64,000 nt of DNA from Flavobacterium piscisymbiosum (GCF_020905295.1 NZ_JAJJMM010000001.1:1-64000), one strand, 5' to 3'; numbered from the stretch's first letter, positions 10,770-20,565 are shown. The notes: generated by a model from the letters alone, not told the origin. A program made the numbers and translations.

Positions 10770-11423
10770 TTAAATTTGATCGTGTATTGTAGCATCACTA
10801 TCTGCTTCGATACGAGAAAGATCATAACCACCAAAGGCTTTCATATAACTTTTTAATGAAGTACCGTAAGCATCTCTAAAATGCCTGTTTCCTCTATTTT
10901 TAAAAAAGTTTTTTACTGAACCAGCTCCTCCAAGGTGTGCAGCGGCTAAAATTCCCGATTCGGTAATTTCGATACCACTGATAATCTTTCCTTCATACTT
11001 TTCTATTTCATTACGTAAAATCCATTTGTTTTTGGATAGTAATGCAATAAATGCTTTTTCTTGTAATGCAGGATCTTTCAAAAAGGCTTTGTCATTTTTA
11101 ACACCAACAGCCCTTAAAGCTTTAGAACCAAATTGGTATTTCCCCATATAACCTAACGAATTTACCAATCGGTATTTTCCCTGAGATTCTTTAAAGGCTA
11201 CCGCTTCTTTAAAACTAATAAGTCGCTTTTCTGTAAATACGACATTTACCTTTTTTATTGCAGGATAATCATCCTCTTCTTGCGATGGAAACATGTATTC
11301 AGATCCATCTGTTTTTTCTATTAGAAACCAAGGTTTAGTTTCTAGATTAAAGGGTTTAAAACCCAAACTTAAAAATGTAATAATAACGATCAAACTCGCA
11401 TAAAAATACCACTTCTTTATCAT
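10770..11423 (-). CDS. Membrane-anchored or secreted lysozyme-like protein
   Basis: A 217-aa protein with one N-terminal hydrophobic segment (about residues 5-21) and a lysozyme-like domain from about residue 70. The block SFKEAVAFKESQGKYRLVNSLGYMGKYQFG has a candidate catalytic Glu (KES) and the YQFG turn, and AAHLGGAGSVKNFF resembles the C-terminal part of transglycosylase-type folds. It probably acts on peptidoglycan in the periplasm. The nearby mltG and dapF genes fit a cell-wall theme. Confidence 0.72.
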   Translation of the reverse strand: MIKKWYFYASLIVIITFLSLGFKPFNLETKPWFLIEKTDGSEYMFPSQEEDDYPAIKKVNVVFTEKRLISFKEAVAFKESQGKYRLVNSLGYMGKYQFGSKALRAVGVKNDKAFLKDPALQEKAFIALLSKNKWILRNEIEKYEGKIISGIEITESGILAAAHLGGAGSVKNFFKNRGNRHFRDAYGTSLKSYMKAFGGYDLSRIEADSDATIHDQI

Positions 11424-11472
11424 AAATTGTTTTTCTTCAAATCCCTGTCACCTCTTTGAAATTTCTACGGTG

Positions 11473-11480
11473 CAAAGATA
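11473..11480 (-). promoter_or_regulatory. Predicted -7 box for the lysozyme-like gene
   Basis: On the minus strand TATCTTTG lies 49 bases before the ATG at 11423, matching TAnnTTTG. No clear TTG is at the ideal distance upstream. Confidence 0.4.
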
Positions 11481-11936
11481 AGAAATACAAAACAACTCTG
11501 TAAATCAAATAGTTATATGTTTTTGCAAATATAAATATAGCTACTAATCCCTTTATTGATGCAGATTACGAGGGGAAAACCTAGGTTTTAATTTTGCTTC
11601 AAAAGCACCAAAATATAAATCTGAAAAATGCAATTTTTATCATTTTTTTAGCAAATTAGTTAAAATAGCAAGATTAAACTTACCAAACGTTTAAGATTTT
11701 TAAAGATAATTTATGGCATTAAAATTTGGTTTTTTCATTAAATTTATGTAAACTAAAATATAATCTTTTGTAAATTTCAATTTTAAAGCACACATAAAAT
11801 AGAGAATATTAATCGATAATTTTTGATTGTATTTATAAAAAATGAGAATCAAAAATGAGAAAATCTTCAATTAAATATCATTCTGTATTTTTCGAAAAAA
11901 TAATTACTTTTAAAATAAAACCATTTAAGTATAGAG
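11481..11936. other. Gene-free AT-rich stretch
   Basis: About 450 bases of very AT-rich sequence with no credible ORF, RNA gene or long repeat that I can see. It lies upstream of the lysozyme-like gene and downstream of the mltG terminator. Confidence 0.6.
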
Positions 11937-11940
11937 CATA

Positions 11941-11971
11941 AAAAAACCGAAGCTTTATGCCTCGGTTTTTT
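11941..11971 (-). terminator. Terminator after mltG
   Basis: The hairpin AAAAACCGAAGC / GCCTCGGTTTTT has one mismatch and runs into a U-rich tract when read on the minus strand, 30 bases after the mltG stop codon. Confidence 0.8.
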
Positions 11972-12001
11972 ACTATTTTTAATCATTAACAATGAAAAAA
12001 T

Positions 12002-13042
12002 TTATCTTGTCACTCCCTGACTAGCGATCCAGTCTGAATATTTTTTTGCATTTATTTGATGTTGCTCATAAGTTGATGCAAATTCATGATAGCCAAAACG
12101 ATCTATACTTGCACAGAAATAAATATAATCGTTCTTTTCTGGATTTAAAACCGCATCAACAGCTGTAATATCAGGCATTGCGATAGGTCCCGGAGGAAGT
12201 CCTATGTTTACATAAGTATTATATGGGGATCTCATAACCAAATCATTATAAAAAACTCTCTTGATAACCTGATCAAAATTATTATCTCTAAGCTTTAAAG
12301 CATAAATAACAGTTGGATCTGCTTGTAAAGGCATTTCTAAACGTAAACGATTCAAATATACACCCGCAATACGAGGTCTTTCATCTTTTTTAACGGATTC
12401 CTTATGAACAATAGAAGCTAAAATTGTAGCCTGAACCGGAGTTAAACCTTGTTTTTTTGCTTTTTCGATTCTTTCAGCCGTCCAGAAATTATGATACTCC
12501 TTAATCATTTTATCTCTGAATTTCTCTGCAGAAGTATTCCAATAAATCTCATAGGTATTTGGAATAAACATCGCAAAAACATTCTCTTCATTAAAACCAT
12601 TTTCTTTTAGAAAAGCCGGATCTTTAATTGCTTTCATTAAAGATAAACTGTCTGCTTCGATCTCAGCACCCACTCTTCCGGCAAAGTTCTCTAAGCGCTC
12701 CTGGTTATTAAAAGATAATTTGACAGGAATATTGGCTCTCATTGCGCGAACCAAATCGATATTATTCATGTCTTTTTTAAGTAAAAAACGACCTGATTTT
12801 ACATTTTCAGGATAGCTTCTTTTATTGGCAACCATTTCAAAATTGTCGAAATTTTTAATGTAAGGTGCTAATATTTTCTTTACATCTGTATAATTTGCGT
12901 TTGTAGGAACGTATACATAAAGTTCCTTTTCGTCAAATTTAGTATTGGCACTGAATATTTTACTAATTAAAATAAATCCGTAAATCATTAAAACTGAAAT
13001 TACGGCTACAGCAGTTATTGTGATGATTTTTTTTAAGCTCAA
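12002..13042 (-). CDS. mltG: Endolytic murein transglycosylase MltG (YceG-like)
   Basis: A 346-aa inner-membrane enzyme that cleaves nascent glycan strands. One N-terminal membrane helix (about 5-27) is followed by a LysM-like region and a YceG domain with ILASIVHKES (catalytic Glu) near residue 215, MPLQADPTVIYAL near 240 and SPYNTYVNIGLPPGPI near 275. The apparent start is TTG; the next in-frame Met falls inside the membrane helix, so TTG is preferred. It is the last gene of a minus-strand run dapF-TPR-GNAT-mltG. Confidence 0.92.
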   Translation of the reverse strand: MSLKKIITITAVAVISVLMIYGFILISKIFSANTKFDEKELYVYVPTNANYTDVKKILAPYIKNFDNFEMVANKRSYPENVKSGRFLLKKDMNNIDLVRAMRANIPVKLSFNNQERLENFAGRVGAEIEADSLSLMKAIKDPAFLKENGFNEENVFAMFIPNTYEIYWNTSAEKFRDKMIKEYHNFWTAERIEKAKKQGLTPVQATILASIVHKESVKKDERPRIAGVYLNRLRLEMPLQADPTVIYALKLRDNNFDQVIKRVFYNDLVMRSPYNTYVNIGLPPGPIAMPDITAVDAVLNPEKNDYIYFCASIDRFGYHEFASTYEQHQINAKKYSDWIASQGVTR

Positions 13043-13051
13043 AGTATAAGT

Positions 13052-13585
13052 TTAAATTTGTTTATTAATTAACTGAAAAATTGCTTCGTCTTGATAGTGG
13101 TTATTAAGCAAAATCCAATCTTTTTTGATTCCTATTTTCTCAAAGCCAAATTTAGTAAAAAGAGCTATACTTGCTACATTTCCTACAGCTATATTTGCAT
13201 ACAACTGATGTAAATTTAAATTATGAAAAGAATACTTAATTAAAAGCTCTAACGCCTCAGAACCAATGTTTTGCTTTCTGTTTTCGTCTTTTTGAATAAC
13301 AATTCCAATACCTGCCCTGTTATTTTTAGGATCAAATTCGAATAAATCAATTAACCCAATCGCCGGAAAATCCTGATCCTGACAGATTGCCAAACGCAAT
13401 TGTTTGGCTTCGTAAATATCCTGTTGTGCATTTTCGAGATACTGACGAACTAAAAATCGGCTATAAGGTGTTTGTGTATTACTGACTTCCCAAATGCTTT
13501 CATCATTCTCCATTGCATAAACAAACTCCAGATCATTAGGTTCTAATGCTCGCAGATAAATATTTTCTCCTTTGAGTGTAATCAT
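13052..13585 (-). CDS. GNAT-family N-acetyltransferase
   Basis: A 177-aa acetyl-CoA-dependent acetyltransferase. LRALEPNDLEFVYAMEND at the start and the acetyl-CoA-binding region IVIQKDENRKQNIGSEALELL, followed by LHQLYANIAVGNVASIALFTKFGFEKIG, are typical of the RimJ/RimL-like subgroup. The substrate is unknown. It lies 9 bases upstream of mltG and is probably co-transcribed. Confidence 0.88.
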   Translation of the reverse strand: MITLKGENIYLRALEPNDLEFVYAMENDESIWEVSNTQTPYSRFLVRQYLENAQQDIYEAKQLRLAICQDQDFPAIGLIDLFEFDPKNNRAGIGIVIQKDENRKQNIGSEALELLIKYSFHNLNLHQLYANIAVGNVASIALFTKFGFEKIGIKKDWILLNNHYQDEAIFQLINKQI

Positions 13586-13586
13586 T

Positions 13587-14501
13587 TTAGATTTTTAATT
13601 GTTGCTTTTTAGATTGAAATATTAAATATAAAAGACTAATCGATATAATACCTAAAATTATTGAGAGTAAAGTTCTAACGTAATCTATCTGCTCGCCCGT
13701 TTCTTTCTTGATTTTAGGTTTTGGATTTAATACATACTTGGTATAAGTGAGTCTTTTTTCTAAAATCGGACTATTCAAACCATACCTTTTTGCTTCGTCC
13801 AGAATTGGCTTTGCGGTATTAAACTCTCCTTTAATCATTTTTATATTACCCAATTCAAACAACAAAATTGCTATTATATTATCTTTGGGTTTGATAAAAG
13901 ACATTCTTTCATTCAATTGATAGTTCAATGACTTATCCAATTTATTTAATTGAATTGTATCGAGTTGAGAAACAGGTTTAATTTCTTTACCGAAATCAGT
14001 ATTCAAAAGGAATTTTGCGGTTTGAAATTTTGTACCGTTAATTTTTGCTTCTAAAATTCGGGAATGAAGCCATTCTGAGCCATTGTGCGATTTAGGATTT
14101 ATGGCAATCGATTTATTGATCCATTTTAAAGCTTCTTCATTATTCCCCATCAATTCATATAAAGTTCCTAAGTTGGAAGCTGTTGAATATCGGTTTGGCT
14201 TTAGCTTTTCAATCTTTAAATACAGGCTTAATGCTTCGTCATATTTCTTTTCAATAATCAAAATATATCCTTTATCTGAAAGATAATCCAGATCTTTGGT
14301 TTTGCGATATAGACTATCAAGCTCAATTTTAGAACGTTCTGTAAATTTTCCGATAATAAAATTATGGCCAAATGGTAAATTATCAGCATAATCCATATAA
14401 AGATAATCGCCATTTTTCATTAAATATTTTTCACCGTTCAAACACGCGTGAATATTTAAACTAGCAAAGAAAAGAAGCAGAATAAAGAAAGTTTTTCTCA
14501 A
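13587..14501 (-). CDS. Secreted, C-terminally anchored tetratricopeptide repeat protein
   Basis: A 304-aa protein with a signal peptide (about 1-19), at least two TPR units (GYILIIEKKYDEALSLYLKIEKLKP and NLGTLYELMGNNEEALKWINKSIAINP, about residues 80-150) and one C-terminal membrane helix (about 277-295). It would sit in the periplasm, anchored at its C terminus. The apparent start is TTG. The stop lies one base before the GNAT start. The binding partner is unknown. Confidence 0.75.
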   Translation of the reverse strand: MRKTFFILLLFFASLNIHACLNGEKYLMKNGDYLYMDYADNLPFGHNFIIGKFTERSKIELDSLYRKTKDLDYLSDKGYILIIEKKYDEALSLYLKIEKLKPNRYSTASNLGTLYELMGNNEEALKWINKSIAINPKSHNGSEWLHSRILEAKINGTKFQTAKFLLNTDFGKEIKPVSQLDTIQLNKLDKSLNYQLNERMSFIKPKDNIIAILLFELGNIKMIKGEFNTAKPILDEAKRYGLNSPILEKRLTYTKYVLNPKPKIKKETGEQIDYVRTLLSIILGIISISLLYLIFQSKKQQLKI

Positions 14502-14528
14502 AGTTTTTTTTGATATGAATATAGTAAA

Positions 14529-15311
14529 TTATATTTCAATTGTACCCTTAAAAACAAATTTGGCAGGACCGGTTAAGAAAACATTCGTAAAATGATCTCC
14601 CAATTTATCAAAAGAAACTACAAGTTTTCCTCCTTCAACATTTAAATTAATCGAAGTTTTCTCTGTTTGACCGATAGCATTCATTGCAATTGCAACTGCT
14701 GTTGCTCCCGTTCCGCAAGCCAGAGTTTCATCTTCAACTCCTCTTTCATAAGTACGAAGTGAAAAAGTACCATCGTCAACCTTTTTTACAAAATTGATAT
14801 TGCTTCCTTTTTCGCCATACAACTCGCCATAACGAATTGCAGCGCCATTCTCTTTTACATTATAATGTTCTAAATCATCAACAATTTGTACGTGATGCGG
14901 AGAACCGGTATCTAAAAAAGTATATGAATCTTTCTTTTGTACTTCATCAACATCAATCATTTGCAGAGAAATAATAGCATCATCACCTACAGAAGCGTGA
15001 TGCAAACCGTCTGTTGCTATAAATGTAGCTTCGTCCTTAATCACTCCTAATTGGTTGGCAAAAGCCACTAAGCAGCGACCGCCGTTTCCACACATTGAAC
15101 TCTGATTTCCGTCTGAGTTATAATACACCATTCTAAAGTCAGTTTCAGTATCATTTTCTAATAAAATAAGACCATCTGCTCCAATTCCGAAACGTCTGTC
15201 ACACAGGCGTTCAATCAATTTAATATTATCTTTTGGAAAGAAATCTGAACGATTATCAATCATTACAAAATCGTTTCCGGTACCCTGATATTTATAAAAT
15301 TCTATTTGCAT
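14529..15311 (-). CDS. dapF: Diaminopimelate epimerase
   Basis: A 260-aa cofactor-independent epimerase that converts LL- to meso-diaminopimelate for lysine and peptidoglycan synthesis. Both catalytic Cys motifs are visible: MCGNGGRCL in the first domain and ETLACGTGATAVA in the second. I start it at ATG 15311 (MQIEFYKYQGTGNDFVM); an upstream start would add 19 hydrophobic residues foreign to the family. It opens the minus-strand cell-wall run. Confidence 0.96.
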   Translation of the reverse strand: MQIEFYKYQGTGNDFVMIDNRSDFFPKDNIKLIERLCDRRFGIGADGLILLENDTETDFRMVYYNSDGNQSSMCGNGGRCLVAFANQLGVIKDEATFIATDGLHHASVGDDAIISLQMIDVDEVQKKDSYTFLDTGSPHHVQIVDDLEHYNVKENGAAIRYGELYGEKGSNINFVKKVDDGTFSLRTYERGVEDETLACGTGATAVAIAMNAIGQTEKTSINLNVEGGKLVVSFDKLGDHFTNVFLTGPAKFVFKGTIEI

Positions 15312-15470
15312 TTTTTTTCCATTAATAATACAAAAGTACGAACAAATAATTAATGAAATGTTAATCAATGTTAAAGAGCGTTAAACCATTTTATTCGTTA
15401 ATTTTTTGAATTATTTTTACGTAAAATTACCTAAACATAAATTATAACAACTTAAATATAAAATATAGCT

Positions 15471-16871
15471 ATGAAAAGACTTTCAACCTTATTTTTGGTT
15501 TCACTACTTAGTGGTGCTACTACGCTTGGTGCTTACAAATTATTATTTGAAAGCAACAATTCTTTTTTTGGAAGACAAAATTCTGTTGTAACTCTTGCAC
15601 CAAATTCGTTTGGAAAAAATGTCGCTTTATCTGCTGAAACGGTCGATTTTACAGCTGCGGCAGATAAAACAATTCATACTGTCGTTCACGTAAAAAATGT
15701 TTCGCGAAGAACGGTTAGCAATCCTATGTTAGAATTTTTCTATGGTTATGGTGGCCAACAGCAACAAGAACAAGTTGGAACGGGATCTGGTGTCATTATT
15801 TCTGAAGACGGATATATTGTCACAAATAATCACGTGATCAAAGATGCTACAGAAATCGAAATTACTTTAAACAATAAAAAGTCATATAAAGCAAAACTAA
15901 TTGGTACCGATTCTAAAATGGATATCGCTTTACTAAAAATCGATGCTAATGAAAAACTACCTTATACAGCCTTTGCCAATTCAGATTCTGTGAAAATTGG
16001 AGAATGGGTTTTGGCAGTTGGAAATCCGTATAACTTAACTTCGACGGTAACTGCCGGAATTGTTTCGGCGAAAGCCAGAAATTTAGACACTAACGGAATC
16101 CAGTCTTTTATTCAGACTGATGCTGCCGTAAACCCAGGAAACAGTGGTGGTGCATTGGTGAACACAAGAGGTGAATTAATTGGTATTAATACCATGATTT
16201 CATCTATGACAGGTTCTTATGTTGGTTATTCATTTGCTGTTCCTTCTAATATCGCCCGAAAAATTATCGAAGATATAATGGAATTCGGTAATGTACAAAG
16301 AGGAATTTTAGGCGTTGAAGGTGGAGAATTAAATAGTACCGCCTCAAAAGAACTAGGTGTTACTGAAACTCAGGGTTTTTACATCAGTAAAGTTTCTAAA
16401 AATTCAGGTGCAGAAAAAGCCGGTCTTGGTAAAGGAGATATTATTGTAAAACTGGACGATCAAAATATTGCGACTTATGCTGATCTTTCAGGATATATCA
16501 ATACAAAACGACCAAATGACGTTGTTAAAGTAACTTATATAAAAGAAGGGAAAACCAAAACAGTTCCGGTAACTTTGAGCAAAAATGAATTTTATAGTAC
16601 CGAATTTAAAGGTATTGAATTAGAAAACATTGATGCTGCCGACAAAAAGAAATTCAGAATTGATTATGGTGTAAAAATCAGAAATATCAACAATGAAAAT
16701 TTAATGCAATATCAAAACGAATTACAGGGCAATATAATCTTAAGTATTGATAATGTAAAAGCAACGAACATTGAGACCGTTTCTAAACTTTTAAACAGAA
16801 AAGATGAAGGACAAAGTGTTCGTCTTGAAATGATCAATAAAAATGGAGAAATCCTTAGAATTATTATTTAA
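15471..16871 (+). CDS. Periplasmic serine protease, HtrA/DegP-DegQ family
   Basis: A 466-aa protease-chaperone for misfolded envelope proteins. It has an N-terminal signal or anchor (about 1-24), a trypsin-like domain with His in TNNHVIKD, Asp in SKMDIALLKID and Ser in VNPGNSGGAL, then a PDZ domain (about 275-365) and a more divergent second PDZ near the C terminus. All three catalytic residues are present. It is divergent from dapF and ends with a terminator at 16964. Confidence 0.94.
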   Translation: MKRLSTLFLVSLLSGATTLGAYKLLFESNNSFFGRQNSVVTLAPNSFGKNVALSAETVDFTAAADKTIHTVVHVKNVSRRTVSNPMLEFFYGYGGQQQQEQVGTGSGVIISEDGYIVTNNHVIKDATEIEITLNNKKSYKAKLIGTDSKMDIALLKIDANEKLPYTAFANSDSVKIGEWVLAVGNPYNLTSTVTAGIVSAKARNLDTNGIQSFIQTDAAVNPGNSGGALVNTRGELIGINTMISSMTGSYVGYSFAVPSNIARKIIEDIMEFGNVQRGILGVEGGELNSTASKELGVTETQGFYISKVSKNSGAEKAGLGKGDIIVKLDDQNIATYADLSGYINTKRPNDVVKVTYIKEGKTKTVPVTLSKNEFYSTEFKGIELENIDAADKKKFRIDYGVKIRNINNENLMQYQNELQGNIILSIDNVKATNIETVSKLLNRKDEGQSVRLEMINKNGEILRIII

Positions 16872-16877
16872 AAAAAA

Positions 16878-16946
16878 AGTCTAAGTTTCCAGTAACAGTA
16901 TACAGTTTCTTTACAGACTGAAAACTGGGACCGAGACTGAAAACTT
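16878..16946. repeat. Low-complexity CAGTTT/ACAGT-type intergenic repeat
   Basis: Degenerate short units (CCAGTAACAGTATACAGTTT, CAGACTGAAAACTGGGACCG, GACTGAAAACTT) resemble stretches at 26440-26470, 26587-26672, 32126-32176 and 52947-52985. They have no coding potential. Confidence 0.55.
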
Positions 16947-16963
16947 ATAAAGTTAACAATGTA

Positions 16964-16997
16964 AAAAAGCCATCTTAGCAATAAGGTGGCTTTTTTT
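16964..16997 (+). terminator. Terminator after the htrA-like gene
   Basis: The stem GCCATCTT / AAGGTGGC (one G-U pair) is flanked by A-run and T-run, ending in seven T. Confidence 0.85.
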
Positions 16998-17022
16998 ATT
17001 TCAAAAATAATTCACAAAATAG

Positions 17023-17053
17023 TTTACGAAATCGATTGAAATAGATACTTTTG
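17023..17053 (+). promoter_or_regulatory. Predicted promoter for GAPDH
   Basis: A -7 box TACTTTTG at 17046-17053 lies 20 bases after TTT at 17023-17025, about 50 bases before the ATG. The -33 element deviates from TTG. Confidence 0.55.
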
Positions 17054-17102
17054 CGCAAAATTTAAAAATATTCGTGTATTTATTTTTTCAATTTAATCAA
17101 TT

Positions 17103-18551
17103 ATGAGCAAAAAATCTTTGTACCAAAAAGAGGTATCATTACAAGTCGACCGAAGAAGAGCTGGTGTCGAATTAATTAAAATCATAAGCGATTTATGGTA
17201 TGACAAATCCATTGAAATGGTTTTATTCAAAAATCAGTTATTGGATAAAAATGTGAGCGACATTATCAATTTGCATCAATATGCAGGTGAGTTTGTAGGC
17301 AAGCCCATCACCATTTTTGATTCGGTTGAAATCGCAAAAGTAATTTTATCATTAGATCTTCCGCCTGCTAAATTAGATCTTGGAAAACTGACTTACGAAT
17401 ATCGTTTAGAAGATGAAAAATATCCTGATGCGCGATATTTTGTTTTCGAAAAATTGAAAAAAGCTAAATCATCTGAAGAAATTCAACCTAAAGATATTGT
17501 ATTGTACGGTTTTGGAAGAATCGGGCGTTTATTAGCAAGAGAATTAATGTCTAAAACAGGAAAAGGAAACCAATTACGACTGAGAGCGATTGTAACCCGT
17601 GACAAAAATGACGCATCTACTTTAGAGAAACGAGCTTCTCTTTTGCGATATGATTCTATTCACGGCGATTTTCAGGGATCTGTGATTGCTGATCCAAAAA
17701 ACAATGCATTGATTATAAACGGAACAACTGTACATATTATCACAGCAAATTCTCCTGAAGAAATTGATTATACCCAATACGGAATTAATGATGCATTAGT
17801 AATTGATAATACCGGGGCTTTTACTACTGAAGAAGCTTTAAAAAGACATCTAACATCGCCTGGAACGAGTAAAGTTTTATTGACCGCACCCGGAAAAGGA
17901 ATTCCGAATATTGTACATGGTGTAAATCACAACGAATATAATCCTGACGAAATAAATATTTTTTCGGCGGCTTCCTGCACTACAAATGCTATTACTCCCG
18001 TTTTAAAAGCAATTGAAGATACATTAGGAGTTGTAAAAGGGCATTTAGAAACTATTCATGCTTATACAAACGATCAAAATCTGGTCGATAATATGCATAA
18101 AAAATACCGTCGCGGAAGAGCTGCTGCTTTAAACATGGTTATTACCGAAACCGGTGCCGGAAATGCTGTTGCAAAGGCATTACCTTCATTAGAAGGAAAA
18201 TTAACTTCGAATGCCATTAGAGTTCCTGTACCAAATGGCTCCTTAGTAGTTTTGAATTTAGAAGTTAAAAAAGCCACTTCGATTCCAGCCATTAATAAAA
18301 TCATGAAAAAATACGCTCTGGAAGGGGAATTAGTTGAGCAGATAAAATATTCATTAAACAACGAATTAGTGTCATCTGATATTGTTGGCACTTCTGCACC
18401 ATCTATTTATGATAGTAATGCAACAATCGTATCTAAAGACGGAAAAAACATAATACTATATATTTGGTATGATAACGAATACGGTTATAGCCACCAGGTA
18501 ATTAGATTAGCAAAATACATTGCCAAAGTAAGACGTTTTACTTACTATTAA
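17103..18551 (+). CDS. gap: Glyceraldehyde-3-phosphate dehydrogenase, long Bacteroidota form
   Basis: A 482-aa glycolytic/gluconeogenic dehydrogenase. The NAD-binding start VLYGFGRIGRLLARE occurs only near residue 135, so there is an N-terminal extension of about 130 residues compared with the usual 330-340 aa enzyme. The catalytic Cys292 is in SAASCTTNA, and WYDNEYGYSHQVIRL closes the C terminus. The long form is known in this phylum; the function of the extension is not evident. Confidence 0.93.
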   Translation: MSKKSLYQKEVSLQVDRRRAGVELIKIISDLWYDKSIEMVLFKNQLLDKNVSDIINLHQYAGEFVGKPITIFDSVEIAKVILSLDLPPAKLDLGKLTYEYRLEDEKYPDARYFVFEKLKKAKSSEEIQPKDIVLYGFGRIGRLLARELMSKTGKGNQLRLRAIVTRDKNDASTLEKRASLLRYDSIHGDFQGSVIADPKNNALIINGTTVHIITANSPEEIDYTQYGINDALVIDNTGAFTTEEALKRHLTSPGTSKVLLTAPGKGIPNIVHGVNHNEYNPDEINIFSAASCTTNAITPVLKAIEDTLGVVKGHLETIHAYTNDQNLVDNMHKKYRRGRAAALNMVITETGAGNAVAKALPSLEGKLTSNAIRVPVPNGSLVVLNLEVKKATSIPAINKIMKKYALEGELVEQIKYSLNNELVSSDIVGTSAPSIYDSNATIVSKDGKNIILYIWYDNEYGYSHQVIRLAKYIAKVRRFTYY

Positions 18552-18578
18552 TATAAAACCAAAACCAACCATTTATCT

Positions 18579-18609
18579 AAAACCATCAGGCATTGTCTGG
18601 TGGTTTTTT
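18579..18609 (+). terminator. Terminator after GAPDH
   Basis: The stem AAAACCATCAG / CTGGTGGTTTT is followed by a T tract, 27 bases past the stop codon. Confidence 0.85.
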
Positions 18610-18658
18610 CTATTATTAAGAATTTTAAACGATTTAAATCAGAATGTAAATTCTCAAA

Positions 18659-19117
18659 TTATATTGGTAAAACAGTTGTACTCTTTACTTCAGAAATTAC
18701 AAAAACGGTATTTATAAGAGAAACCTCTGGTAATATCGATAATTTTTTTTGATGAAACTGATGGTAGCTTTCCATATCCGGGATGATAATTTTTAGCATA
18801 TAATCAAAATTTCCAGAAACATAATTACACTCTACGACTTCAGGCAAATTCAAAATAGACTGATTGAATCCTTCAGATGTATCATAAGTTTGCTTTGTTA
18901 AGGTAACCTGACAATAAACCGTAAGATTATTGCCGAGTTTTTTCTTATTCAAAATCGAAACATACTTTTCAATAACTCCATCTTTTTCAAGACGTTTTAC
19001 CCGATCATGAACAGGGGTTAAAGACAAATTTATTTTGTTTGCGATGTCTTTTAGCGTGTAGTGCGCATTTTCCTGTAAGAGACGTAAGATTTTTTTGTCA
19101 ATTTCATCTAAAGCCAT
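18659..19117 (-). CDS. Lrp/AsnC-family transcriptional regulator
   Basis: A 152-aa regulator with an N-terminal winged HTH (LDEIDKKILRLLQENAHYTLKDIANKINLSLTPVHDRVKRLEKDGVI) and a C-terminal RAM ligand-binding domain (about 65-150). It is transcribed divergently from alanine dehydrogenase with about 200 bases between the starts. By analogy with other Lrp/ald pairs it probably senses an amino acid such as alanine and controls ald. Confidence 0.92.
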   Translation of the reverse strand: MALDEIDKKILRLLQENAHYTLKDIANKINLSLTPVHDRVKRLEKDGVIEKYVSILNKKKLGNNLTVYCQVTLTKQTYDTSEGFNQSILNLPEVVECNYVSGNFDYMLKIIIPDMESYHQFHQKKLSILPEVSLINTVFVISEVKSTTVLPI

Positions 19118-19272
19118 AACGAAAACGTTTTCTGTAATTAATAAAAATAAGTCATTTTTTCTCTTTGAAGGAGTTTAAATACCCTCAAATAGAATATTTT
19201 TCTGTAAAAGTATAAAATAAAATAATATTTTCTTATTTATAGGTCCTTAATCCATAATAAATTCTCTATCTG

Positions 19273-19280
19273 TAGTTTTG
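19273..19280 (+). promoter_or_regulatory. Predicted -7 box for ald
   Basis: TAGTTTTG matches TAnnTTTG 38 bases before the ald ATG. The -33 region is weak, which would suit an activator-dependent promoter. Confidence 0.45.
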
Positions 19281-19318
19281 TAAAAGAATCTCAACAAAAA
19301 CAAAAAAATCCAACAAAA

Positions 19319-20434
19319 ATGATAATAGGTGTTCCAAAAGAAATAAAAAATAACGAAAACCGTGTAGCTTTAACTCCTGCAGGAGTTTCTGAAATGAAAA
19401 AACACGGACATGTAGTTTATGTTCAGGCAACTGCTGGTTTAGGAAGTGGTTTTGCTGATCAGGAATACGCAGATGCAGGTGCAGTAGTTCTTGCAACTAT
19501 TGAAGAAGTGTACGCTATTGCTGAAATGATCATCAAAGTAAAAGAACCAATTGCATCTGAATATCCATTAATCAAAAAAGATCAATTATTATTTACTTAC
19601 TTCCATTTTGCTTCATCAGAGCCATTAACTCATGCAATGCTTGAAAAAGGTGCTGTATGTTTAGCTTACGAAACAGTAGAAAAAGCAGACCGTAGTTTAC
19701 CTTTATTAGTTCCAATGTCTGAAGTTGCTGGTCGTATGGCGATCCAACAAGGAGCTAAATACCTTGAAAAACCATTAAAAGGAAGAGGAATCCTTTTAGG
19801 TGGTGTTCCAGGTGTAACTCCTGCTAAAGTTTTAGTTTTAGGTGGAGGAATCGTTGGAACTCAGGCTGCAAAAATGGCTGCTGGTTTAGGTGCTCAGGTA
19901 ACTATCATGGATTTAAGTTTGCCACGTTTACGTTATTTAGATGACATTATGCCGGCAAACGTAAATACAGAAATGTCTAATCATTACAATATAACAAAAG
20001 CAATTGCTACAGCTGATTTAATTGTTGGAGCAGTTTTGATTCCAGGAGCAAAAGCACCTCACTTAATTACTCGTGATATGCTTAAATTAATGCGTCCGGG
20101 AACTGTGGTTGTCGACGTTGCAGTTGACCAAGGAGGATGTATTGAAACTTGTACTCCTACAACACACGAAAACCCAACTTTTATCATTGATGATATTGTT
20201 CACTACTGTGTAGCAAATATGCCAGGCGCTGTTCCTTACACATCTACTTTAGCATTAACTAATGCTACTTTGCCTTACGCAGTACAATTAGCAAACAAAG
20301 GATGGGAAAAAGCTTGTAGCGAAAATGAAGAATTAAAAAAAGGATTAAATATTGCTAACGGAAAAATTCTTTACAAAGGAGTTGCTGAAGCTTGGAATCT
20401 TCCTTTTAATGAAGTAGTGTTAGCAAACGCATAG
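19319..20434 (+). CDS. ald: Alanine dehydrogenase
   Basis: A 371-aa NAD-dependent enzyme interconverting alanine and pyruvate plus ammonia. The N-terminal MIIGVPKEIKNNENRVALTPAGV and the nucleotide-binding VLGGGIVGTQAAKMAAGLGA are both diagnostic, and PGAVPYTSTLALTNATLPY lies near the C terminus. The length is normal. It is divergent from an Lrp-type regulator and followed by a strong terminator. Confidence 0.96.
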   Translation: MIIGVPKEIKNNENRVALTPAGVSEMKKHGHVVYVQATAGLGSGFADQEYADAGAVVLATIEEVYAIAEMIIKVKEPIASEYPLIKKDQLLFTYFHFASSEPLTHAMLEKGAVCLAYETVEKADRSLPLLVPMSEVAGRMAIQQGAKYLEKPLKGRGILLGGVPGVTPAKVLVLGGGIVGTQAAKMAAGLGAQVTIMDLSLPRLRYLDDIMPANVNTEMSNHYNITKAIATADLIVGAVLIPGAKAPHLITRDMLKLMRPGTVVVDVAVDQGGCIETCTPTTHENPTFIIDDIVHYCVANMPGAVPYTSTLALTNATLPYAVQLANKGWEKACSENEELKKGLNIANGKILYKGVAEAWNLPFNEVVLANA

Positions 20435-20470
20435 GCTAACATTATAATAAGTGCTTACTAAACACTATTC

Positions 20471-20506
20471 AAAAGGCTTTTCTTAATTGAAAAGCCTTTT
20501 TTTTTT
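20471..20506 (+). terminator. Terminator after ald
   Basis: The stem AAAAGGCTTTTC / GAAAAGCCTTTT is followed by a run of T. Confidence 0.88.
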
Positions 20507-20512
20507 ACATAA

Positions 20513-20543
20513 AAAAACCTATCATAAATTATGACAGGTTTTT
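20513..20543 (-). terminator. Terminator after the PafA-type phosphatase gene
   Basis: The hairpin AAAACCTATCATAA / TTATGACAGGTTTT lies 23 bases past the minus-strand stop codon and reads into a U run on that strand. Confidence 0.75.
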
Positions 20544-20565
20544 AGTTTATATATAATAGTGAAAA